5,245 nt of DNA from Clostridiales bacterium (lineage in GTDB: Bacteria > Bacillota > Clostridia > Lachnospirales > Lachnospiraceae), in contig JAAZDA010000192.1 of NCBI GenBank assembly GCA_012512995.1, positions 1 to 5,245 of the forward strand, written 5' to 3'. Under the pieces are notes generated by a model, which was not told the DNA's origin, did not search any database, and saw only the letters and a program-made list of their open reading frames with translations. Shown here in pieces: positions 1-5,245 of this stretch; position 1 is the stretch's first letter, and every line of letters starts with the position of its first letter. The position numbers were made by a program, and so were the translations under genes.

Positions 1-96
1 ACAAGTTGTGTTTTTGACAAAACTGGGTATTATATGAATTATACAGAGCAAATCATATATGACGGTTACAGTTCGTACAGCCGGCCAATTGGATAA
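1..96 (+). CDS. Possible 3' end of an upstream gene (partial)
   Basis: Frame 1 is open from the first base to a TAA at 94-96, giving a 31-residue tail that ends in a Tyr/Ser-rich stretch (DGYSSYSRPIG). The other two + frames hit stops early (TGA within the first 36 bases), so this is the only frame that could carry coding sequence in from the left. The tail is polar and tyrosine-rich, and I do not recognise a family. An open run of 31 codons occurs fairly often by chance, so this is only a candidate. If it is real, the following ATPase gene starts 82 bases after its stop and could be in the same transcript. Confidence 0.35.
   Translation, partial: TSCVFDKTGYYMNYTEQIIYDGYSSYSRPIG
14..45 (+). 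promoter_or_regulatory. Weak candidate sigma-A promoter upstream of the ATPase gene
   Basis: A perfect -35 hexamer TTGACA lies at 14-19. Downstream there are only imperfect -10 candidates: AATTAT at 37-42 (17-base spacer) or TATACA at 40-45 (20-base spacer). If used, it would give a leader of about 130 bases before the ATG at 179. It overlaps the possible coding tail at 1-96, and the two readings partly compete, so confidence is low. Confidence 0.25.
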
Positions 97-163
97 CAAG
101 AACTAACTTGCAGAATGGTAACAAACGGGTCCATACCGGTCAAACACAGTCAGGAACACTGAT

Positions 164-169
164 AAAGGG
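164..169 (+). promoter_or_regulatory. Ribosome binding site for the ATPase gene
   Basis: AAAGGG lies 9 bases before the ATG at 179. It is a moderate Shine-Dalgarno match and supports that codon as the start, because the Walker A motif then falls at residue 26, the usual place in this family. Confidence 0.5.
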
Positions 170-178
170 TAATAGCAT

Positions 179-1525
179 ATGGAACTACATAGAAGAATAA
201 GCAAGCAAATACAAGAATGGTATACGAACAGCAGAAAAGCATTACTCATAAAAGGAGCCAGACAGGTCGGCAAAACACATGTTATCCGCACTACACTGGA
301 GAAGATGGGCTGCAGTTATATAGAAATAAACCTGATAGAAACTCCTGCTGCTATCGGAATACTGAAGAGTTTTACATCTGTTAATGAATTAATAATGGGA
401 CTGTCGACTATTACTGACAAACCTATTGTAAAAGGGGAAACCGTAATATTCATTGACGAAGTCCAGAAGTATAAAGAAATGGTCACAAGAATTAAGTTTC
501 TTGTGGATGAAGGCAGTTTCAGATATGTTTTGAGCGGATCTTTACTGGGTGTCGAAATAACAAATCTTGATTCTGCCCCAGTCGGGTATCTGACAAGCTA
601 TGAAATGTACCCTCTTGATTTCGAAGAATTTGTTCAGATCACAAACATCACAGATGAGGTGATGGATTACCTGAGACAGAGCTTTATAAACAGGACATCT
701 GTCATGGAAGCAGTTAATGAGAAGATGCTGTCACTGTTTGACCAGTATCTTGTAGTCGGTGGAATGCCTGAAGCTGTTTGTAGATTTGCTGAAAGCTATA
801 ATCTGAATGATGTTCTGGAGATCCATAAGGACATCATTAGTCTGTATAAACTGGATTTCACACAATACGAATCAGAAGATAAGAAACTGATGATTTCGAA
901 TATTTATGAAATTGTCCCCGCGGAACTCCTGAAACAGAACCGCAGATTTATTGTTACTGATATTAAGAAAGGACTGCATTTTGAAAGGGTGGAAAGTTCG
1001 TTTCTGTGGTTGAAGAATGCGGGTGTGGTTATACCCGTTTATAATGCCACAGAACCAAGAATTCCGCTGAGAATAAACGAGAAGCAGAGCCTCTTCAAGC
1101 TTTATCTTTCAGACGTAGGGATGCTTACGTCCATATATGGCATGAATGCCAAGACTAAGATCCTGAGCAGAGACAGAACTCTTAACAGCGGAGGACTATA
1201 TGAGAACGCAATAGCCTGCGAACTGGTAAATAAGGGATTTTCTGTTTATTATTACAATTCAAACAGAATGGGTGAACTCGATTTTGTTGTTGAGTATAAT
1301 GGAAACCTACTGCCGATTGAAGTAAAGAGTGGCAAAGACTACACTACGCATTCTGCATTAAGCAACTGTATTAAGAACCCTGAGTATAACGTTAATGAGG
1401 CATTTGTCTTTGCCGACTGCAATATAGAGAAAAAGGGCAAAGTGACATATTTGCCTGTTTATATGGCATGTTTCATGGAAAGTAATGATTCGATGGAGCA
1501 TATTGCCAGAAAGATCGAGTTTTAA
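179..1525 (+). CDS. AAA-type ATP-binding protein, DUF4143 (COG1373) family
   Basis: The 448-residue protein is full length for this family. The N-terminal AAA domain (about 15-150) has Walker A GARQVGKT at 26-33, Walker B VIFIDE at 89-94 and a sensor-1 strand VLSGS at 117-121. The middle, about 185-330, is the helical DUF4143 region with the typical LVVGGMPEAV at 191-200 and LSDVGML at 310-316. The C-terminus resembles a PD-(D/E)XK nuclease fold: Glu342 in GLYENAIA, E366-x-D368 in GELDFVV, and PIEVKSG with Glu381 and Lys383. No signal peptide or membrane segment is visible, so it should be cytoplasmic. Proteins of this family are very common in bacteria and archaea, often in many copies, but their cellular role is not settled; ATP hydrolysis is a safe prediction, nuclease activity only a structural suggestion. 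The gene ends 16 bases before the kinase gene, implying co-transcription. It seems more AT-rich than the kinase gene (judged by eye), which may reflect separate acquisition. Confidence 0.93.
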   Translation: MELHRRISKQIQEWYTNSRKALLIKGARQVGKTHVIRTTLEKMGCSYIEINLIETPAAIGILKSFTSVNELIMGLSTITDKPIVKGETVIFIDEVQKYKEMVTRIKFLVDEGSFRYVLSGSLLGVEITNLDSAPVGYLTSYEMYPLDFEEFVQITNITDEVMDYLRQSFINRTSVMEAVNEKMLSLFDQYLVVGGMPEAVCRFAESYNLNDVLEIHKDIISLYKLDFTQYESEDKKLMISNIYEIVPAELLKQNRRFIVTDIKKGLHFERVESSFLWLKNAGVVIPVYNATEPRIPLRINEKQSLFKLYLSDVGMLTSIYGMNAKTKILSRDRTLNSGGLYENAIACELVNKGFSVYYYNSNRMGELDFVVEYNGNLLPIEVKSGKDYTTHSALSNCIKNPEYNVNEAFVFADCNIEKKGKVTYLPVYMACFMESNDSMEHIARKIEF

Positions 1526-1528
1526 CAC

Positions 1529-1534
1529 AGGAGG
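1529..1534 (+). promoter_or_regulatory. Ribosome binding site deciding the kinase start
   Basis: A perfect AGGAGG sits 7 bases before the ATG at 1542 and 4 bases after the ATPase stop codon. It favours 1542 over the in-frame ATG at 1485, which lies inside the ATPase gene, has no comparable site, and would add 19 residues unlike any PAS leader. Confidence 0.88.
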
Positions 1535-1541
1535 TCTGGAC

Positions 1542-3617
1542 ATGAACTTGAATGACACCGACAAGGCAAACAACGCCGACAACACCGCACTGTTAGTTAA
1601 GCTTATAAGTGAAAGCCCGGTAGGCGTCGTAATGAGCGACGTGGAAACGCACGAAGTGTGCTACATGAATCAGGCATTCCGCAGGATCATGCACCTCGGT
1701 GATGAAGATTATGCAGGAAAGCAGTGCTATAGTTTCATCAGGAAACTGGGTGAGCCATGCAGGGACTGTGCGGCGGGAAAGCTGAAAGTCGGTGAAAGCT
1801 GCGAGAGAGTAAACTCTTTCCCGGAAGATGGAATATATCTGAGCACAAGGAGCAGATTGACCATCTGGAATGGCCGCAAAGTCCTGGTAGAATACAATAC
1901 GGATGTCACATCTACTTACCTCCAGCATGTAATGGAACAGGATCTTCTTAACAGAGTCCCGAGTGGAATAGGAATCTGTGAGAACAGTAAAGGAGACATG
2001 ACTGTTCTGTATTTGAATGATGGATATTACCAGATGATCGGGCAGACGCGCGAAGAACGTGGCAGCGACAAGACCAGGGACTTTTTCAGGTACATGTATC
2101 CGGATGATGTCTGTAAGATCAAGATGCTTGAGGCGGCGATTGAGAAGGGATCTGATATTGAAAACTGCAACTATCGCATTTTGTGTGCTGACAGAGGATA
2201 CAGGTGGATACACATGGCGTCATCAGTGATAAAACGTGAAGCCGGTGTCATCACGAACGAAGAAATTGAATATGTTTTGCTGGTCGATGCTCATAATGAA
2301 GCGACGATCGTCGTTGATCTGAACCCGTCATTGATCAGGGTCAAGGTGGACAAAACAATTATTTTCCACAAGATACCGAACTCGCCGTATTTTGACCGCG
2401 TAAAGGATACGGACAGGCAGAGCGTCATTGATTTCTATAACATTGACAATATCAGCAAACGGCTCGCAGACAAAACAATTGCATCCAATACATACAGTTG
2501 CATATCAAACGAAGGCGTCGCGACACGGAAAGAGGAACGAGCGTTTTATCTCGACGAAACACATGACAATATCGTAATTGTCAGGCGCGATATCACCGAA
2601 TCATATGACAAAGAATTGGAGCAGAAGGAGAATCTGCAGAAGGCGCTCGACGCAGCGAATGCGGCAAATGAAGCAAAGAGTGAATTTCTGTCGAGAATGA
2701 GCCACGATATACGCACTCCCATGAATGGTATTGTCGGAATGACCAGGCTTGTCAGGGACAGCAAAACAAGTGAGGAGAGGAACCATTATCTCACTCAGCT
2801 TGATGCCTCGAGCACTTACCTGCTGGGACTTCTCAACGACATACTCAACAATGCGGTAAAATTCACGCCACGCGGAGGACAGGTAAATTATACGGCGTGC
2901 CATGTTGAGAGGGACGGTAAAATCTGGTGCCATCATGTGATCAGTGATAACGGTGTAGGCATGAGCCCTGAATTCCAGAGGACATTATTTACTCCATTTG
3001 TTCAGGAGAAAAATTCTGAATCAGGTTTTGTGACTGGAACAGGACTTGGTCTTTCAATATGCAGAAAACTCTGTGATCTTATGGGTGGAAGCATACAGGT
3101 TGAAAGCAAGCTTGGAAAAGGAACTACATTTACAGTAGATATTCCGACGACACCGCTCACTGAAGAGGAATATGAACAGCATGTAACAAAGACCTCAGAG
3201 CACATCAAAACAGCGAGCATTGCAGCTGTACTGAAAGGTAAAAAAGTCATCATCTGCGAGGATCATCCGGTAAACAGAGAGATAATGGAAAGGTTGCTGG
3301 AAAAGAAAGGCATGATTACCATGTCTGCGGAAAATGGCAGGGAGGGAGTCAGACTGTTCACGGATTCTAAAGAGGGTGAGATCAGCGCGATCCTGATGGA
3401 CATCCGCATGCCTGTAATGGACGGAATTGCGGCAGCTAAGGTAATTAGAAGGCTTGGTAGGACCGATGCAACAGCAGTTCCGATCATTGCCATAAGTGCC
3501 AATGCTTTTGAAGAAGACATCCATGCATCAGCAAATGCAGGAATGAATGACCATCTCGCGAAACCTGTAGACCCGGACAGACTCTATGAAGTTTTGAGCA
3601 GGTGGATGAAAGAATAA
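1542..3617 (+). CDS. Soluble PAS-containing hybrid histidine kinase with receiver, apparently lacking part of the kinase core
   Basis: The 691-residue protein has no membrane segment, so it should sense a cytoplasmic signal. In order it has: PAS 1 (about 18-125) with a cysteine cluster (C62, C73, C76); PAS 2 (about 135-255; YMYPDD at 184-189 and YRWIHM at 220-225 are typical of PAS_3-type folds); a degenerate third PAS-like region (about 256-352) ending RRDITESY; a short coiled coil (about 355-383); HisKA with phosphoacceptor His388 in SRMSHDIRTPMNG; a HATPase_c remnant with NNAVKF (436-441), G1 box DNGVGM (469-474), LFTPF, and G2 box GTGLGLS (499-505); and a receiver (about 567-691) with acidic pair E573/D574, phosphoacceptor Asp620 in MDIRMP, Ser652 and Lys674. 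In intact relatives about 110 residues separate the His from the N-box Asn; here His388 to Asn437 is 49, so part of the DHp helix and the first half of the ATP-binding domain are missing in frame. There is no Hpt or output domain, so any signal would pass to a separate partner or act through protein contacts. Kinase activity is doubtful. Confidence 0.92.
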   Translation: MNLNDTDKANNADNTALLVKLISESPVGVVMSDVETHEVCYMNQAFRRIMHLGDEDYAGKQCYSFIRKLGEPCRDCAAGKLKVGESCERVNSFPEDGIYLSTRSRLTIWNGRKVLVEYNTDVTSTYLQHVMEQDLLNRVPSGIGICENSKGDMTVLYLNDGYYQMIGQTREERGSDKTRDFFRYMYPDDVCKIKMLEAAIEKGSDIENCNYRILCADRGYRWIHMASSVIKREAGVITNEEIEYVLLVDAHNEATIVVDLNPSLIRVKVDKTIIFHKIPNSPYFDRVKDTDRQSVIDFYNIDNISKRLADKTIASNTYSCISNEGVATRKEERAFYLDETHDNIVIVRRDITESYDKELEQKENLQKALDAANAANEAKSEFLSRMSHDIRTPMNGIVGMTRLVRDSKTSEERNHYLTQLDASSTYLLGLLNDILNNAVKFTPRGGQVNYTACHVERDGKIWCHHVISDNGVGMSPEFQRTLFTPFVQEKNSESGFVTGTGLGLSICRKLCDLMGGSIQVESKLGKGTTFTVDIPTTPLTEEEYEQHVTKTSEHIKTASIAAVLKGKKVIICEDHPVNREIMERLLEKKGMITMSAENGREGVRLFTDSKEGEISAILMDIRMPVMDGIAAAKVIRRLGRTDATAVPIIAISANAFEEDIHASANAGMNDHLAKPVDPDRLYEVLSRWMKE
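2829..2858 (+). other. Junction of an apparent in-frame internal deletion in the kinase core
   Basis: Codons 430-439 read LLNDILNNAV. The first part (LLNDIL) is the normal end of the HisKA second helix, where relatives continue with an acidic/Lys-rich turn such as DxSKIE. The second part (NNAV, then KFTP) is the end of the N-box, which normally follows a long ATP-domain segment containing a GDxxRLxQILxNL motif. That whole segment is absent. A 6-base direct repeat CTCAAC at 2832-2837 and 2844-2849 flanks the joint and would fit slippage or microhomology recombination, although the ancestral sequence is not available to prove it. Confidence 0.75.
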
Positions 3618-3848
3618 TCTTTGTCTTTATGCACATACATCGTCTTTTTTGCTTTTTGAATCGTACAAAATACAGGATGCCAAAATCAGACTGGATAAAC
3701 TAAGATCAAATCCTGGATTAAGACGGACTAAAGCCGCGTATTTGTGCTAAAATGTGATAAAAGAGGGCTTTCTTTCGTGCCAGCTGATTGTCGTTTTTTG
3801 TGGGCAATTCTTCGGGACGTTGAAAAAGCTTCAGCATGGGGAAAAATA
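3618..3848. other. Intergenic region between the kinase and the pilin-like genes
   Basis: This 231-base gap holds no convincing gene. It has T-runs near 3644-3650 and 3652-3657 but no strong GC-rich stem before them; only the AT-only AAAGA/TCTTT pair around 3609-3622 precedes. AAAGCC (3730-3735) and GGCTTT (3766-3771) could pair around a 30-base loop. Two imperfect copies of ATCA-(2-4)-CTGGAT, at 3685-3696 and 3705-3718, lie about 20 bases apart and might be a binding site or chance. A promoter for the downstream genes is expected here, but no pair of hexamers stands out. Confidence 0.5.
3838..3842 (+). promoter_or_regulatory. Ribosome binding site of the first pilin-like gene
   Basis: GGGGA lies 6 bases before the ATG at 3849. 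It is imperfect but well placed. The longer reading from a GTG at 3744 has no purine-rich site and would put 35 extra residues ahead of the leader peptide. Confidence 0.45.
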
Positions 3849-5009
3849 ATGTTAAAGAGTATCAATTCAAAACTTAAATCAACAGCAGGAGCCACCCTTA
3901 TGATGGCTTTGCTGTTTTTTATTATATGCGCCATGGTGGGCTCGATAATCCTCGCGGCCGCGGCAAGCAGTATGGGTAGAATTGAAGGTCTTAAGGAAGC
4001 AGACCAGCAGCAATATATCATGTATTCAGCATCAAACCTTATAGCGAATAAACTTGCGGGAAACAAGCTGTTCGAGACCAGTGATCTGGCAGAAGGGACC
4101 CAGGAAAACATAACAATCGATGGGGAAGGTTCACTGACTTCAACTTCCACATATTCGTATTTCACGACAGCGGATATGAAGTATTACTGGGAAGTGCCTG
4201 AAGACGGAGATATAAAGAGTGCAGACACATGCATTGCCGGTGACGGCGGAAATGCTAAAACAAGTAAAGAGATACAGACAGTACAGACATGGCCTCAGGC
4301 ACCTGTATTTAAACAGGAGGTTCTGGTCAACCCTAAAGACCTCAAGTATTACTCAAAGAATGCAGCACAGACGAAGATAGTCGGCACGGGGTCAGGCTCG
4401 AATACAGGACTCTGGGGAACAAAGGTAACAGACAGCCCGTATCTTCTTAAGGGTTGGGATTGGGATACTGTTCCTGCCAATCAGTCATGGCAGCCGCCTG
4501 CGGATACAGCAGTAGCAGATCCTGTGCTAATGCAATTGAAAGTTGATGGAGCCAGTGATGCAGATACACCGGCGGTCGCAAAGATAACTATTGACAATAG
4601 TTTTAACATATCGTCACAAGTCTACATACCGGCGGATAAAACGGTAAGAGAGTATAAAGCTACGGACGGTGAGTATTATCTCGTAAATGTACCTTCTAAT
4701 AACGGCCAGGTAGGGTATGCCCAGTCGAAGAAACAGGAAGATGCCGGATACTATATCGTCACTTATGACACTTATGAGATGAAAGATGATGGCACAGGCA
4801 AGGCTGTGAGAACAAAAGTGGTTGACAAGTGCAAAGTTCTGGAAACCGTATCCAAGGTTGATTATGACAAGCTTGAAAGAGACAGTAATGTAGATATCAT
4901 ATATCACACAAGTATCAGAATGGTCACGGTCACAAGAAAATTGAATCTCAAAGGTTTTGGCTGGACGGACGCGACGGTAACTACGATCGATACCAAAAGC
5001 GAAGAGTGA
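3849..5009 (+). CDS. Pilin-like membrane-anchored extracellular protein (hypothetical)
   Basis: The 386-residue product begins with a short basic leader (MLKSINSKLKSTAG, residues 1-14) followed by a hydrophobic helix at about 15-41 (ATLMMALLFFIICAMVGSII). This layout matches a class III (type IV) prepilin signal cut after Gly14, but position +5 is Met19 rather than the usual Glu; some minor pseudopilins also lack Glu there. After the helix comes an amphipathic stretch (about 42-75; MGRIEGLKEADQQQY), then a polar, Gly/Thr/Asp-rich domain of about 300 residues expected outside the membrane, with WDWD and SWQPP around 203-217. The only cysteines beyond the helix are C128 and C328, which could pair. 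No enzymatic motif is visible. The start at 3849 is chosen because it gives a standard leader length; an upstream GTG at 3744 in the same frame is unlikely. The next gene, 25 bases on, has a related leader, so the two probably form one operon for a pilus-like or secretion structure. The family is not recognised by name. Confidence 0.8.
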   Translation: MLKSINSKLKSTAGATLMMALLFFIICAMVGSIILAAAASSMGRIEGLKEADQQQYIMYSASNLIANKLAGNKLFETSDLAEGTQENITIDGEGSLTSTSTYSYFTTADMKYYWEVPEDGDIKSADTCIAGDGGNAKTSKEIQTVQTWPQAPVFKQEVLVNPKDLKYYSKNAAQTKIVGTGSGSNTGLWGTKVTDSPYLLKGWDWDTVPANQSWQPPADTAVADPVLMQLKVDGASDADTPAVAKITIDNSFNISSQVYIPADKTVREYKATDGEYYLVNVPSNNGQVGYAQSKKQEDAGYYIVTYDTYEMKDDGTGKAVRTKVVDKCKVLETVSKVDYDKLERDSNVDIIYHTSIRMVTVTRKLNLKGFGWTDATVTTIDTKSEE

Positions 5010-5024
5010 TTATCTTGTACAGAT

Positions 5025-5029
5025 GGAGA
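5025..5029 (+). promoter_or_regulatory. Ribosome binding site of the second pilin-like gene
   Basis: GGAGA lies 5 bases before the ATG at 5035. An in-frame ATG at 5023 overlaps this site and has no purine-rich sequence of its own upstream, so 5035 is preferred. Confidence 0.6.
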
Positions 5030-5034
5030 AATCA

Positions 5035-5245
5035 ATGAAATTATCTGAAAGAGTTTTAAACAAAATCAAGTCAACCAGCGGTGAGTCGATATCAGAAGTG
5101 CTGATATCAATGCTTATCGTTGCGCTTGGATCGATCATGTTCGCTACTATGGTCATGGCTTCCAAGAATCTGATCCAGAAGTCAGACAAAACATACAGCG
5201 ATTATGTGAACAAGAGCAACTGGTTTGTCCTGGAAGGAACAAGTC
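5035..5245 (+). CDS. Type IV pilin-like protein, N-terminal part (cut by window end)
   Basis: Seventy codons are visible before the window ends, with no stop. The leader MKLSERVLNKIKSTSG (1-16) is basic and ends in Gly. A hydrophobic helix follows at about 17-43, starting ESISEVLISMLIVALGSIMF. Cleavage after Gly16 would place Glu21 at +5 of the mature protein, the hallmark of type IV pilins and pseudopilins, where it helps subunit assembly in the membrane. The residues after the helix (ASKNLIQKSDKTYSDYVNKS) look like the amphipathic continuation of a pilin N-terminal helix. The first mature residue is Glu rather than Phe or Met, so the signal is divergent and standard pilin profiles may miss it. 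It shares the K-S-T-x-G leader end with the preceding gene and begins 25 bases after it. The size and fold of the C-terminal domain cannot be judged. Confidence 0.78.
   Translation, partial: MKLSERVLNKIKSTSGESISEVLISMLIVALGSIMFATMVMASKNLIQKSDKTYSDYVNKSNWFVLEGTS

Noticed and set aside
1485..1541. Longer kinase start at the ATG at 1485
   Set aside because: It lies within the ATPase gene, has no good ribosome binding site, and adds 19 residues before a start that has a perfect AGGAGG.
1593..2213. Long open frame on the - strand (206 codons) inside the kinase gene
   Set aside because: It is antisense to a clearly conserved PAS region, and its translation shows no recognisable domain. It is a shadow of the codon bias of the + strand gene.
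2349..2480. 12-base direct repeat GACAAAACAATT at 2349-2360 and 2469-2480, exactly 120 bases apart
   Set aside because: Both copies encode DKTI in the degenerate PAS region, but the flanking residues do not match, so there is no sign of a 40-residue duplication; probably chance in AT-rich sequence.
3609..3657. Rho-independent terminator after the kinase gene
   Set aside because: There are T-runs, but the only stem nearby is five A/T-dominated pairs overlapping the stop codon and separated from the T-runs, too weak to call.
3730..3771. Terminator or riboswitch from the AAAGCC/GGCTTT pair
   Set aside because: The stem is only 6 base pairs with a 30-base loop and no following T-run, and I found no conserved core of a c-di-GMP or other known riboswitch in the gap.
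3744..3848. Longer start (GTG) for the first pilin-like gene
   Set aside because: No Shine-Dalgarno site; it would place 35 residues ahead of a leader that already has the expected length and charge.
3728..4165. Open frame of 145 codons on the - strand over the start of the pilin-like gene
   Set aside because: It is opposite the hydrophobic helix, and its hydrophobic segments are the reverse image of that gene; no ribosome binding site or motif supports it.

Overview
The window looks like chromosomal DNA from a Gram-positive anaerobe of the Clostridia, most likely Lachnospiraceae or a close relative. The grounds are AT-leaning composition with frequent AGA and ATA codons, purine-rich Shine-Dalgarno sites close to the start codons, a soluble hybrid histidine kinase with the PAS layout common in gut Clostridia, and a run of small pilin-like membrane proteins. 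The taxon is inferred from gene style; no marker gene is present. All genes read on the + strand.

Layout. Positions 1-96 may be the last codons of a gene entering from the left. Positions 97-178 are a short leader. Next is a complete AAA-type ATPase of the DUF4143 (COG1373) family (179-1525) with a PD-(D/E)XK-like C-terminal motif. After 16 bases and a perfect AGGAGG comes a hybrid sensor kinase (1542-3617; PAS, PAS, degenerate PAS, HisKA, HATPase_c, receiver). The two are probably co-transcribed, but nothing shows that they work together. A 231-base gap (3618-3848) separates them from a second group: a 386-residue protein with a pilin-like N-terminus (3849-5009) and, 25 bases later, a second pilin-like gene (5035 onward) cut by the window edge.

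Main points. (1) The kinase appears to have lost roughly 60 residues in frame, from the end of the second dimerisation helix to the middle of the ATP-binding N-box. The phosphoacceptor His, the G1 and G2 boxes and the receiver Asp are all kept, so it may be unable to autophosphorylate although the reading frame is intact. (2) The two downstream proteins share a short positively charged leader ending K-S-T-x-G followed by a hydrophobic helix, as in type IV prepilins. Only the second has the Glu expected at +5; the first has Met there. Together they suggest the start of a divergent pilus or pseudopilus operon that continues to the right. I see no CRISPR array, tRNA, rRNA, insertion sequence or convincing riboswitch.
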